NCBI GenBank assembly: GCA_027604005.1
Contig: JADGJT010000104.1
Location: 1-64,000 of the forward strand
DNA: 64,000 bases
Origin: Dinochytrium kinnereticum
Taxonomy: Eukaryota > Chytridiomycota > Chytridiomycetes > Chytridiales > Chytridiaceae
Reading direction: 5' to 3'
Under the pieces are notes generated by a model. The model was not told the origin of the DNA. It did not search any database and saw nothing but the letters and a program-made list of their open reading frames with translations. A program made the translations under genes and the position numbers. Shown here piece after piece: positions 12,801-27,123 of this stretch (position 1 is the first letter of the stretch; each line of letters starts with the position of its first letter).

Positions 12801-15800
12801 AAGCTGCTCAGGCATACCCCAGAGTCTTGCAGTATCCGGCTCCCTAAGTCGCTTTGCCGCCTCTCGTATCCTAGACTGATGAGCTTCCCGAAGGGTAGCC
12901 AGAGCTTCATCGCTTCCGTTTCCAGAACTCGCTAAATTCTCAGTGCCAGTGCCAAGGGTTGCATTTCCATCCAGCAAAGATAAAATGGCATTGCTCGACT
13001 GGGTAGTATTCGTATCATTACTCGAGATAGTCTCAGTTAGAGACAAAACCTCCTCTAAGACTGGGGACAAACTTGACGGAGCGGTTAAGCCATCCTCTAA
13101 AGGAATCCTCGTCTCCACTGCAGTCACATTCGCCTTAGTAACATCGCGACCGAGCTGAGTTGCCAGCCCAGTCCATGTCAAGAGAATGACGACACCATCT
13201 ACAATGGGGTCCAATAATGGGTCTGTGAATGTATGAAGCCATGAGGTACCATAAGAGAGTGCAGTGTCAACCACTGGCGCATACACGTCGGTTATCAACC
13301 AAACTATAGCCTTTCCAGTGATAAAAGGCAGCCAAACTCCAGCACCGATTGCGACTACGATGACGAAAACAACTGTAATCATATTCTGTCCTAAGTTTTC
13401 TAGGGGCCCCTGCATTCCGACGAGTTCCAGGAAGGCATTTATGTCTCCTTGTGCTTGAACTTCTGCAGCGATTCCATTGGGACCAACCTCTACGGCGACA
13501 TTCACGTTAAGAGCCACAGGGCGATTGTTTCCACCGCCCGGCGGCATAGCGTCATTCATATTCCTCGCGTTATCGTTTTCTTCTCTAACAATAGGGCGCG
13601 GTGCCGGAGGTCTTGGATTCTGAGGGACAACACGTGCATTTAACGGCGCTATAGGCCTTACGTTCTGAACAAGTAGCGGGGGATTGATATTCTGCGGAAC
13701 AGCCGGCTCGTTCCAAGGCAGTTGAGGTACGGCATTTTGGGCAATAACAGCAGGACCACTATTTCTTCTGGGCTGAGCGAATGCCGGAGGATTGATATTC
13801 TCCGGAACAACAAGCTGCGGGAAAACGACATTCTGAGGAATTGCAGTAGAACCACTGTTTCTCCTGGGCTGAGCAATTATTCTTTCGGATATGCCTAGAC
13901 CATGGGGTTAAATCGGTCAAAAAGTAATGCCTAATTTCACCTGTCTGAGTAGTTGCTGCTTCCACATCTATCTCCCTTGGAAGAACGTTCCAAGGCCCCT
14001 CATTCGGATTGGAGCCGTCGACAACACCACGCCTAAGACGAGACCCGGCCGGCTCCCTAACGTTCAACTGATCGTTCATAATAGTACTCGAGGAGCCTTG
14101 TCCGAGCGCATGTGAAGAAGTTACCGATGTAGGTATCATCTGAGACTGGGACTCCCTCCCAGCCGAATCTCTGCCAGATAGAAGGTTCCCTTGTTCTTGA
14201 TCAGACCGTGACTGGTAACGACTCATAATGTTCGACAAAGCCGAAGCCAGAGCCTCCTGATTATCGGTAACAGGCCGAGCAGGAACCACGCTCGAAGGTT
14301 CTCCAATGTTTTCCAAAGTGGTTATCACACTATCGCGCAATGATAACGCCGAGAATGAAGAGGAAAGACTATCTAGCTCCGCAAGATTTGAGTCGCTAAT
14401 TGCTGAAGGCGGTTGAAATCCAGGCGCATCATTCGCAAAGGTTTTACCACGTGAACTGTCGATCGCAAAGGAAAACTGCTTATCCTTCGGCAGGCCCAAC
14501 TTAAATGGGTTAGCACTTGCTTTGTCGGCCTTTTTAACGGGAATTGCAAACACCCTAGATTCAACTGAAGAAGACCCGACACTTGGGCTCAACTCGACTG
14601 CTGGCCCCTTTCCCTTCTCCTGTGCACTAGCTTGACTTGAAGGCGTGGATCCAGATAAGTTATGTGCCATATTCGCCTGCAATGCCGTCGAAGCAGAAAC
14701 GGCAGCGCTATTGAATTCTCTTGGTATAGGAATCTTACTTGAGTTTTGGGAAGCAGAAAGTTCTGGTAAATTCAGACCGCCTGGTAAACTCGAAAAGAAA
14801 TCCGGAGGTACTATCTCAGAAAGAGACTGTGACTTTGCTGCCGGTTGACCAGTAGCCGCAGAACTACTCCCAGAGGGTCCAACTGGTGACGCCTCCTCAA
14901 CTTGCTGAGAGGCTAGTAGTAGGGCTCGATCAAAGTCCCGGTTATGCAGAGCTTGTCGAAACTCCTCAAGTTCTATAGGCTGATTGGGTCGAGGCTCTGT
15001 TGTCAAACTCTGTGGAGCTGGTGCAGATTCTGTGGGAGCCGATGCGGGTAGTGGCGTAGGAGCCTGATCCTGAGCCTGCATTGGTATGGGAAGAGGAGCG
15101 GGTGCTTGAGCAGCAATAGGTCCTGGAATCTGAGGAGGCTGCTGTTGTCGTAGTCTACGCATAGCTATCAGAGCGGGATCACGTACAGGCCCTGGTACTA
15201 AAGGCGCAGGGAATGGTCCGAAAGCCGGAACGGCAGGTACTGGCACATTGTTCGGTGCCTCACCCCAAAGAGGTCGGGGCCTAGGCACCCTCCTCATCCG
15301 TCCCTGCCGAGGGCGCTGGCCTCCTTCCCCTTCGACTTGTGCGCCGTCTGCTCGTTCATCAGGATTAACGGGATTCCCATTCGCATCCAAAGGTGTGTTC
15401 ATAACGATGTATTCCTTCAAGCACAAAAGCCCTAGTCCAATGATCACGGCAATGGAGGTGATTATCTGCCCTTCAAACACATCGGAAAAGAAGGTACTGA
15501 AGGGTATTAGAACCATTTGAGGTCAAATGAGATGCTTACTGTAAAAGCACATTCCAATCTGTCTCGCCAAAAAGCCCGTCATCGTCATCGGGCGAGGTGG
15601 CATTCATTGAGACAGATGAAAATTCCCGCACTAAGGAACCATTTACTATGGCCTGGAAGACGTCAATAAGTCCCGAAAAAGTAAAACTCCATCCTTTGCC
15701 ATCGTCATTCGACGCCATTAAAACTTGTCCAAGGCTTGTCTGACTCAACAAAAGCATCGGGTTGAACCACATTCGCCATATCCAGACGGTAAGATATGGC

Positions 15801-16271
15801 ACCCAAATCACCCAGACAAAGAGAGAAAGCATCACTCGAAGGTAGAACTTTGACAGAGCTACCGCACGGCCGAAAATGAAGCTAAGAAAGAAGAGAGTGG
15901 AGATGTTTTCGGGGGCTTGCTCAGAGTAAACTGCGCAAGTATATCATGTTAATGATGTAAAACATTGAAGTTACTATTGCCTACTTGATGTGAAAGAAAA
16001 GCGGTAATTGCAGATTTCGCAGTGCCTTACAATGAATGGGAGTGGATTCAGCAAGTAGCAAATGACTCGAATTATTACCTTTTCCGACTATGTGCCAACC
16101 ATTCTTCCAAACTTTGAGCGAATAAAAATAATAAGCATGAGAGTATATCAGCTATTCTTACCAGTCCTGGTGAACGAACTTCATGCTACCGGAACACTTG
16201 CATGGGTGGAAGAGAGGGTGCTCCGGTGTACCGTTCGACCGGCACACACGGCATATTTCTGCAGAGGACAT
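9852..16271 (-). CDS. SSM4: Doa10/MARCH6-type RING-CH E3 ubiquitin ligase
   Basis: The N-terminus carries a complete RING-CH (C4HC3) finger built over three exons: [26 protein letters not shown] and [11 protein letters not shown]. Many hydrophobic segments follow over more than ten exons. The last exon ends [15 protein letters not shown], like the conserved C-terminal tail of MARCH6/Doa10. Doa10 is a polytopic ER and inner nuclear membrane ligase that ubiquitinates misfolded and short-lived proteins (ERAD). Two long hydrophilic loops stand out. One is Pro/Gln/Ser-rich (about 13.9-15.4 kb) and one is acidic (about 11.6-11.9 kb, with [10 protein letters not shown]). The start is the ATG just before the finger (16271); an in-frame extension up to 16451 is open and possible. 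The gene is divergent from the CK2-like kinase, 490 bp away. The symbol follows the yeast orthologue. Confidence 0.92.
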
Positions 16272-16761
16272 GAGAAACACAGAAAATGGATATGAGTTGA
16301 TGATCTCTGACTTCAGCAGAGGTATGCTGGGAGTTGGATCCGACTCACCTTCCTCCTCAACTGGCATTTGCCTTCGGGCCAATTTGCCAAAGATGCAACT
16401 TTTTTCACACGGAATTTCTACAATCTTATAGTGGGATTTGAGACTCTGCATCGGGCCATGGAAGAATAACCCGTGAACACGTCGACAATCTTAAGATGCA
16501 AACGGGCCCTTAGTTAAGATTACATTCAGCAGCCGAGCTTAATGGTATCTCATTGACTGAGCACTTTCTCTGTGTCCATTTAGCTATTTTATTTTATCGG
16601 AGTAAGTTGATATCCCAAATGGTACGATTAAAAGAGTTAGTGCTTGCTCTCAATGTTGCCAGTTTTATCTATGATGAACCTTCTTATGTGGGCATTTGGT
16701 TGGGGTTCAGGTCTGAAAGAAAGAATGCCGTTCGTGCAAAAAGATTTTGGTGTGTCACTCC

Positions 16762-18432
<1,671 letters not shown>

Positions 18433-18585
18433 AACGCTTTATGCCTATCCTAGCTCTGAATCGCCTCACACCATCCTGCATGATCCCCGCTACTTTCGAG
18501 ATTTCACATTGCGCCTCAAATCCAAATCAAATCCCCAACCTGCATTCTTCATTAATAAACTTGTGTGTTACCCCCCTCGCAGAAA

Positions 18586-19241
18586 ATGAAGATGGTTTGC
18601 TTCAGCACTCAAAGATTAAAGTCATGCGACTAACGCCGTCCTCTTCCCAAAATCCCCATCCACGATATTCTACTGTAACAGCTACGAGACGATGAAGAAA
18701 CTGAGGTCGAAGTTCGAAGGGAGGACCAAAGTAATATCAATGCCTTTGCAAGAATGAATCAGAGAATGACCGATTTGGAGGAAACCATGGAGGCGAAGAA
18801 GGTGCGCAAATACAGTGTCCTTATTGCTTAATAGCCGCATTACTCGAACGGGAACTTACTTTGACGTTTTTTTTGTGGGGGGACTTTGACCAACTGTGGT
18901 CGGACATCATGTCAATAAAACAAACAAACAGAAGGAAAAAGAATACCTTGACGACCTTGAAGGAGAGCTGGAGCTCCAAGATGAGGACGAACCCGTCAAG
19001 TTAGTTTTAATGAGAAGAAAGCATTTATATCTTAACACATTACGGTAGATACAAAATCGGGGATGCCTTCTTTGACCTCAGCTTAACGGACTGCCAGGAG
19101 AGATTAAAGCAGGATCAGGAGGTGATTTCCAAGGAGGTTGAAGAGATTGAAAAGGAAATGGAAAAGTTGAAGGGAGGGATGGATGAGTTGAAAAAGGTTT
19201 TGTATGCGCGGTTCGGGAAGAGCATCAATTTGGAGAAATAG
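18586..19241 (+). CDS. GIM3: Prefoldin subunit 4
   Basis: Exons at 18586-18594, 18682-about 18801, about 18931-18998 and about 19050-19241 give a coiled-coil beta-type prefoldin subunit of about 130 residues, the family's usual length. Marks are REDQSNINAFARMNQR, YKIGDAFFDLSL in the beta-hairpin region, and the end LYARFGKSINLEK, which matches the conserved LYAKFG.NINLE of subunit 4. Prefoldin is the cytosolic hexamer that delivers unfolded actin and tubulin to the CCT chaperonin. The three-codon first exon (MKM) is inferred from an in-phase GTTTGC donor and a clear ctgtaacag acceptor, so it is the least certain part. The symbol follows yeast. Confidence 0.88.
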
Positions 19242-20161
19242 CAGCTGTGAGGTTACGCCATAATCATCAATCTTAATTATATACCTCAACCTGATGAATG
19301 CTTTTATTTGTTTATTTCATTTTATACGAATGTGGAGAAATCTGTCGAACCCTTGAAAGATCACTTGGTTATACGACTCTCGTCGACGTTAAAAATCGTA
19401 ACCTTCTCAAAGGGGTATGAATCGCAATTATAGATCAATACATTCGATTGATGACATGAAATAGTATGTCCATCTGTGCTTCGATTGGTTTATTTGTTGG
19501 GATTCGGTTGGATATATTTTTTCTCTATACTTAAACTCCTTGCAAATATCATGACTTTGTTGAATCGTTGTTTATCTATGTACGTGGTCGGTAGTCTTTC
19601 GAGATTAAGAATAATATACCTTGACAGCTGATATTCTTCATCGCTATGTATTTCATATTTTACCTGTCCATTCTATGCCCAACGACTAGTCATCTTTAAA
19701 ATCATTTTATGGTCTTTGTTTTGGCATTGTTTTCAGATATTTTATCTTTCCTCTTTTTTTTGCCGGGTTTTAATTGATTGTATTGCTTTGTGTTTATACA
19801 ATTGTTACTTTTCCCTAATAATGCCAGAGTCATATCCGTCTTGTAATCATGCTTTTGTGCCATACATTTGTGGACACGGGCGAGCTAAGACTAGATAGTC
19901 ACTCAGTGATTACCGAGTCGCGGCAGCATAAAGTATAACATTAACAGGAGCGGCAAACACATATATATAATTAAAAGAGACACTTCTCTTGCCGACAGAA
20001 ATAAATACAAGCACGATGAGTGACGTTGCAAACAAGAAACGTAAAAAGTCAATAAACTGGCGCATTATAATCCGAGAGCCTACCAAAAATGACCGTGTTG
20101 TCGTTTATATACAACGAGAATTGAACGGAACAAATAATTAAATCTTTAGAAAAACTGTAAT
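19242..20161. other. Intergenic, between convergent genes
   Basis: These 920 bases lie between the 3' ends of the prefoldin and RNase T2 genes. The sequence is AT-rich with no convincing coding frame, repeat or RNA structure; both 3' untranslated regions must fall here. Confidence 0.6.
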
Positions 20162-21339
20162 CTACTCGGGGAAGGGGATATAGTAGAGAGGAATATTGTC
20201 AGGGCAAGACTGGTAGTGGCCTTTGAAAGGGTCAATAGGGTCCAAAATCAACCCAGGTTTGTTGATAAGGTAGAGAAAAATCTCGGCCACAAAGTACTTG
20301 ACGTTAGGATCATCAGCCCTAAGATCCCTAACGCACTGAAGACCTCCCTCAAACCCAGTCCCAGCCTTCAGCGCAGCGTAAAACTCAGCTCTCGTGTAAG
20401 TGGCGGAAGACGAAGGAACGATCCCGGCCTTCGCAAAAATCTCGTAAAGAGGATACTTCTCCCTTATGGCCATCGCGATACGGAAGTAATCAAGAACGTC
20501 TTGGTCCTTCTTAAACTTTGGACCGTAACAGGCTGGATCGATGACGGAGAAGCATGTACCGTGCTTTGTGAATTCGTGGGACCAGAACCAGTTGTAGTCG
20601 CCGTCACCTCCGGGCCAGTATTTGCGCATATCAGCGAGAAGGGAAGGAGGAGCGACGGCGGTGATGCGCTGCTCAACATCTGTGTAGTAGCGATTGGGGT
20701 AGTCGCATCCGCGCTCGTCGTTGCTGTAGGTACCTAATGTAGTATTAGATTGTTAGCTAGCGGTATCGGCAAGAAAGAACTATCTGGCAATCCAGGCCCA
20801 TAAATTTAGACTCACCATCGCAGTGGTCAGGCCAAAGTCCATGGATCGTCTATGTAATAGAGTATGCAAGTCCAAAGCCAAAAGAAAAAGAGGTTAGCTA
20901 TGACACCACAAAAACCACCAGCAACATCAATTCCCTACCCATTCATCCTTGGGCTGAGCGTAGACCTTGCTCAAATCGAACCAGTTGGTGCGGTTGGGGT
21001 TTTGAATCTGTCCCATTGTCCAGTTCATGGCATAGACCAAAAGTCCATCAGTGGCAACACAGCAGCTGTCATACGGCTTGCCAGTGGCCGTGTCGTTAGT
21101 GCATGCAATGGCTGTGGAAGGACAGTAGAAGTTCTTTATATGAAGGGAAAAGTTGGTGAATGTAATGAGACTTATGGATGGAAAAGAAAGGAGTTGGCAT
21201 GGCGGTCAAGTGTAAAAGACCAAGCCGAGTTCTCCGTTTAGTGAGATGCATCACTTACAGATGGCATAGGGCAGTAAGCGGCGAGAGCAGCACCGGCAGC
21301 CATGCCGGTGATGGCCAGCGAAGCAAGGGTTTTAATCAT
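20162..21339 (-). CDS. Secreted ribonuclease T2
   Basis: The first exon encodes a typical signal peptide (MIKTLASLAITGMAAGAALA) followed by YCPMPS. The second starts AIACTNDTATGKPYDSCCVA. The two family active-site blocks are present: CAS I as TIHGLWPDHCDG near 20850, and CAS II as FWSHEFTKHGTC near 20570. Both carry the catalytic histidines. Cysteines are numerous, as expected for this disulphide-rich fold. RNase T2 is an acid endoribonuclease that cuts single-stranded RNA through a 2',3'-cyclic phosphate; fungal forms are secreted or vacuolar. The last exon runs to TAG at 20162. At about 270 residues the length fits the family. A TATA-like tcctTATACag lies about 60 bp upstream of the ATG. 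Confidence 0.93.
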
Positions 21340-22122
21340 AGTCGAGTGAGCAACAGCGTCAAAGACAAAAATATGAAACTGTTCCAGTCGCGTCAGGCTT
21401 CTGTATAAGGATGCAATTGATTTTTTTTTTCTTCTTCCTTCTCTTTCTTCTCTCCCTCTCCCTCTACCTCCATTATGCCCTGTTCACGCACCACCCTTCC
21501 TCACCCCATAGTAGATTACTTCAGAACGCGGTTCTGTCTCACCCGTCTTTGTGTGCCATCCATCACCTCGTTCTTTCCTATCTCCCATTTTAAGTAACGC
21601 GTGCTGGGTGCTGTACATGCACATGATTCAACATCACAGCATTCTGCCATGCAGAAAAAAGAGAAAAAGGCATTCGTAGGAATCTGGCATCTATTTATGA
21701 AAGCAAAACAAAAGCAAAGCCCCTATGAACAAGGAGCATATAAAAGAAGACTAGCGAGTATCCATGACACCGCATAGAAGGAAGGGATAGGCAGATAAAA
21801 ATAGAGGTAAAGCACGATCAAGGAAGAGATTCTAAAAGCAATAACCAAAAAAAAAAAAGAAAGAAAGGGTGGCTTGTAACTTTTTTCTAGTTAAAAGGGA
21901 TGAAAATCAGAATATGAAAGAAAATGAGAGAGCATCACAAAAATATAAGAAGAACCCCTCACGCATGCAGACAAGCAAGCCAAACCAAACCCATCAAAAA
22001 AAAGAACCCATAAACGTTGTTAGAACAGACTAGGAAGAACTAAAAACTGAAAAGCAGAAACGCGGGAACTTCCAACGCTTAATCCATAAACCTCATCCAT
22101 ACTCGAACTTGGAAAAAAAAAA
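21340..22122. other. Intergenic
   Basis: This gap holds the RNase T2 promoter side and the 3' end of the SPRY gene. It has pyrimidine-rich tracts near 21420-21470 and A-rich tracts near 21850 and 22105. I see no gene or structured element. Confidence 0.6.
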
Positions 22123-25100
22123 TCATCTCAACGTGAATCCATCCTGTCTACCCCCAAACTCATCATCTTCATCATCCTCCGCCGCCAGAGCCTCCAAGCT
22201 AGGCAATTTATTCACCCAAGCAGGAACAGGTTGCGAAACCTCTACAGGCGCAGCAGGAGCCACCGTCGGCTGCACGTACCCAAACACCTGCTGCTGCTGT
22301 CCCCCGAACATATTCCCGGTCGCAGCCAAAGCGGCAGGGCTGACCGTTCCCGGTGGCAAGGCTCCACCTGAGATCATCATGTTCGTAGGGCCTGTTGATG
22401 CTGCGGCTCGAAGGTGGACAGGAGTAGAGAGGTCGAAGACGGGGTTTGAGGTCACTGATGCGGGTTGGGGACGGAACGGTTGTGGTTGGAGTTGTTGTTG
22501 TTGTTGTGGCTGAATTGGGGGCTGACCGGCACCAGGGACGGAGGGTGACATGTGGTAAGAATCGAAAGAGGACTCAACATATGCCTGTGTAGCATGCTTA
22601 TGGACGTGAACAAACGATTGGGCAGGGGTGGAAGAGGATGGGGGTTGAGGAAGTGGGGTCGGGCCTCGAGGGGCTTGAGTTGGAGCGGTTAGGGGATTGA
22701 ACTTAGACGACGTTCGCCCTTGGGGTAGGACGGACAGGGCAGCATTGGTAATGTAGAGTTCTGAGAACGATGCTGACGGAATGGGTCCGCTATTCTGCCT
22801 GGATCTCATGTCTGGCATGCCGTTTACAGACGACCCAGAAGAATGCCCTAAACCCGACACCATTCCAGCCTGATTGTAAAGCATGTCAGGGCTAAATTGC
22901 GATAACTGCTGCGGTGGTTGCTGCTGTCTCCCCCTCATGAATCCTTTCCCTCCACTACCACCTCCTCCTCCACCTCCTGAAGGGGGCCCCCCTCCTCCAA
23001 CCATGAAGCTATCCATCGAGAAGGACGGCTCCGATCGGGAGGCTCCCCCCGACGAGACTGAAGCACTAGAAGAAGAGACGCCAGGGGTCTGCGACCGCTG
23101 CGCCATCGACTTCGCATTCCCACTGCTCTTATTGTCAGCAGTCGACTTGACCTTCTTCTTCAGCCATCCTAAAGAGACACTCAGCTTTGCAGCCGATGGG
23201 TTAATCGGTGATGGTCTGAGGGTAGGAGGAGTTACGCCAAGATCAAAAGCTGCAGGGTGGGGAAGGTGAGTGGACGGAGGAGGTCTTGGTCCTAGAACAG
23301 GGGATTTCGACGCGGATGGGTTTTGCTCATTGGAGGTTGGAAGGAGTTGGTGTTGGAGGGGGTAGTGGAAATGAGGAGAGCCTGGAAGTGGGACGTCCGG
23401 TTGGTGATGTTGGTAAGAGGTAGTGTTGAGTTCAAACGTCTCATTATCTCTTAAGCTCCTTGCATCAAAATCTTTAATGCTCCTTGAATCGCCAAAGCCG
23501 TCAGGGGAGGTTATGTCTCCACCACCTGCTTGGGAGTAAAGGAACGGCTCTTGCCCAAAATTCACCACCATCTCAATCGAGGTGTGAACCGCTCCTACAG
23601 CAGCATGGAAAGGCAAGGCTGCCGTCAAAAACATGCCTCCCTCCTTTTCCTGAGACGTGAAGCTGGATCCAGAATCGTCTCCACCGAGCAAGAACGCCTC
23701 ACCGACAAACTCTCCATTCAGGGTAAAGAAAACCCTTCCAACTGCCGAGATGTAACCACACCCAATAGTATCGCCGGCACCAAAACCAAACCTTGTAAAT
23801 GGGGACTTGGCCGCCGTCCCAATAATCTCTTTCTCCTCTTCCGACATTCCTTCGCTAGGCGCGACTGTGCAATGAGCTCTCTCTCCGGTCGACAAGAACG
23901 ACACGGAAATAGGAGCCCAACCAGGAGCTTTCGTGTCAGGAAGGCCGTGAGTCGCAAGCCCGATAGCAATGACGCTTTGCTCCGAAGTTGGATCAGCCGA
24001 AACGATCGTAACCTCATAGTAGGGACAAAGAATAACAGACACAGCGCTCATCGTCATCTGGTGGTTTGAGATCACAGAGAAGGATGTCGCGGCAGTCGTC
24101 GAGTTTCTGTCCATTGTAAAAGAGACAGATGTAGGACTTCGAAGCATAGCGTTAGGATATGACCCGACAGGCTGGCGAAGTTGGAACTGATTCGGTGGGA
24201 TAAGTCGGTTTGACGTTCCACCAGACAAAGGCTGACCTGCCGCCACGGAAGACGGGTCAGGGCTCAATCCAGAAGTCGGGGAAGATGAAGCAGGCTGGAG
24301 AGGTCGAGGAGGAGATGATGGCATCGATTCATATCGATGCGTGTCTATAGCGGAAGGTGGGGGGACTCCGTTCCATACAGCAGCCGCAGTTTTGTAACCA
24401 GCGGTATCGTCTTCCAATGCCGACATTGAGTGCGACTGGGACTGAGAATATGTTTCTGCTTGTTGTGAAAGGCTGGAAGGTTGCAGAGGTTGCTTAAATC
24501 TTCTTGCGCCGGCAGTGGCTGGGGAGAGGGAGGTAGACCTGGCGAGGGGGACTGGATCGGCGGCAAAACGGCGCTGTTCCTCTAACATATTCAGCCTAGC
24601 ACGCTCTTCGGCAGCTGGGTAGAACAGAGTAGGTGAGCATTTGGGAGAGATCATAAGAGAAAAGAGGAACGAATAGAAACGGCAAGGCGAGGATACTCAA
24701 AATGAAAAGATAAGAAACTCACCGGCATCAGCAGCAGAGTCAGACCGATAATCATCATGAGTCTCCAAAAGTTGTTCCCTAAACATCGCCGCCTCTTCAT
24801 AAGAAAGCGGTTTCCCAGCTGCAACTGCTGCCATAATTTCCTGTCTCTTAATATCCAAGAGCGAGATCGAAGATCCTTGCCTCCTAGGCGCCAATGGATT
24901 ACTAGCAGCGACTCCGCTAGTTGCAGTCGACGGCGTGGGAGAAAGAGATCGTGTGGGTGCGACAGGGGACGCTGCATTGTTTATCGGAGAGGTGACAAGA
25001 GGTTGCTGGTAGCCATTACTGGTAACAGCACCAGATCCTCCTCCCTGCAAGACTCGGCGTTTCTCTAGCTCGATTTGAATCTCCCTTCCTCGTTGCATTT

Positions 25101-26359
25101 CAATTACTCGTGCTGTGGCGGCAGCTCTGGCTTCAAAAGCTGCGGAGTCTGTCAGAGAGGTCGTGGCCGCTGGGCGATTATAGGCAGAGGACGACTCGGC
25201 CGAAGAAGCGGAGGACGATGGCATAGAAGAAGTGTTGGGGACGAAGGATTCTGAGGATCCTTTCCTCGAAGATGATACAGCAGAGGAGGATGAAGACGAG
25301 GAGGATGACGACGAAGAACCAGCAGTGTAGGTATTCGCACCGGAGGAGCTAGAAGATGCTACAACAGCTCCAACCCCAACAATAAAAGCACCTTCATCCT
25401 CCTCCTCCCCTGCCCCAACAGCATCACCAGCGGCACCTGAGCCTCCCCCCGCCCCTGAGCCCCCTGCCCGCCCGCCAGCAGATCCACCTCCACTTCCACC
25501 GGCTGATCCCCCACTGCTCCCTCCTGCCCGTGCACCACCACTACCAGCACTACCACCACCAGCACCACCAGCACCACCAGCACCACCACCACCCATTATC
25601 ATCCTCGCAGATACCGCTGATGAGCTCTGCCCAACATACCCATATTCCTGGGCAGTACGCCGAAGAGCAGCCTGAAGATCAGCCTCCTCCCTCGCATACG
25701 CCTCAGCAGCAGCCTCAGCGGCAGCTTCAGCCTCAGCAGCAGACTGCTTCAGGACAATGTCAAGAAGGGCATCCTCATACTCCTCTTGCGTTATATTCCC
25801 CTTCTCCTTCTCAGCCTCGAGCTCAGCAAGGTCAGTTGGGATGCGTTTGGGAGCAGGTTGGGCAGCGATAGATTTACTGCCGGGAGTAGAGTGCATCACA
25901 GATTCCATGTCCGGTGAGCGCCGGTTGGAGGCTGAAGACGATGATCTCGGTTCGGAGGTGTACAGAGCAGCAGATTTGGGGATGGAAGCCACTGGCATGG
26001 CCGCTACAGGGATGGCGGAAACGGGCATGCTGGTGGATATGCTTGTGAAGACAGCCTCTGATCGTGATGATTTTGAAGGTGGAGGAGGTGCATCGTCTGT
26101 GGAATCGGAGGCAGTGTCAGTGATGGGGTAAATCAGCGCATGTCTTCTCACCTGATCTGGATGCATCCGGCATCCTGTTTGAAGAGCCTCCTGACGAGGA
26201 AGCGGACGACGAAAGCATGTCACCGAAGTCAAAATAGCTGCCCGATGATGTGCCCTGCAGCGACGGGAGGTCAGGCAGGGGAAGCAGAAAGGATGAGTTG
26301 GAGTTTGAGTTGTTGATCTGATCTTGCTGGTGTTGCTGTGATGATGAAGATGCGGCCAT
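22123..26359 (-). CDS. Large low-complexity protein with a SPRY domain
   Basis: Three exons (26359-about 26128, about 26093-24724, about 24633-22123) join in phase into a protein of about 1,360 residues. A SPRY-like core lies around 24030-23530 on the DNA. It shows YYEVTIVSADP, VIAIGLATHG, PGWAPISVSF, FGAGDTIGCGYISAVGRVFF and TLNGEFVGEAF, the usual strand order of SPRY domains such as those of RanBPM and Ssh4. SPRY domains bind proteins, often in ubiquitin-ligase or trafficking adaptors. The rest is Ser-, Gly-, Pro- and Gln-rich. It includes a Ser run (near 25300) and a Gly/Ala-rich block (near 25420-25590). A helical segment (AELEAEKEKGNITQEEYEDA) and LLDIKRQEIMAAVAAGKPLS fall in the second exon. 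No membrane segment is seen. The start is the first ATG in the exon 1 frame. Function unknown; an adaptor role is inference. Confidence 0.75.
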
Positions 26360-27123
26360 ACTAATCGAATGAAAAGCTGAAGCTACCGCGGCTGTATCTT
26401 TTCTTGTGGAAGCTTGCTCCACCTCAAGGACCAGTTGTTTCTGTTGCCACTTCTAATGTGGGAGACGTCCCTCAGAATATGCTCCCTTCCTTCTCGCCCA
26501 ACACCCCTGAGATAGGACGACGGTGATCAACCACAGGTGGATCAGAAGCAGGTCCTTCACGCACAACGGATAACGGATGGGCAGCCTCTCGTTCAGTCGA
26601 ACTGGTCGTTGCAGGTCGCTGGAGCTCAAGAGCTGGAGGATCAATGGAGAAGACAGCACGCAGTAATGAGTGAATGTGGCAAAAGAAAAAAAAAAAGGAA
26701 GCAAGACGGTGTGATAAAAATTGATCGGTCACAATGTGTCTCAAACATTTGTTTCCTGGAAACGTTTTTATTTTTACTTTTTGGCTTCGTGGCCATGCGG
26801 AGAAAGAGTTGCTGCAAGACGACAGCGCCGCATGCCAGAAACCGCGAAACTTCAAGGATGTAGCATACAGGTGGTAGAGGCGAAATTGCTGCGTTCCATA
26901 TGCAGGAGGTTGAATAGAAAGCAAAACAGCAAACACCAGCGAGACAAGACAGAGCAAACAAACTAAGAAAAACCAAAAATGAACAAGGGAAAACATCAAG
27001 CAAGCCATGAACAAAAGCGCATGTTTTTATAATTTATAATCAAAAATAGAACCCACCATCAAGAAGTTGAGAAAAAAAATTGAGAAAATGAAAACCCTCA
27101 ACTCAAAGACCTCAACGGGAGCT
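26360..27123. other. Intergenic / 5' region of the SPRY gene, with an open frame
   Basis: This is the gap between the SPRY gene start and the end of the GH26-like gene. A minus-strand open frame near 26650-26470 (DPPALELQRPATTSSTEREA and on) has coding-like composition. It could be an upstream exon or a leader open frame of the SPRY gene, but I could not splice it in with confidence. Nothing else stands out. Confidence 0.35.

Noticed and set aside
16158..16451. Longer N-terminus for the Doa10-type ligase (start at 16451)
   Set aside because: Open but unlike known Doa10 N-termini beyond the finger; the ATG at 16271 immediately before the RING-CH finger was preferred.
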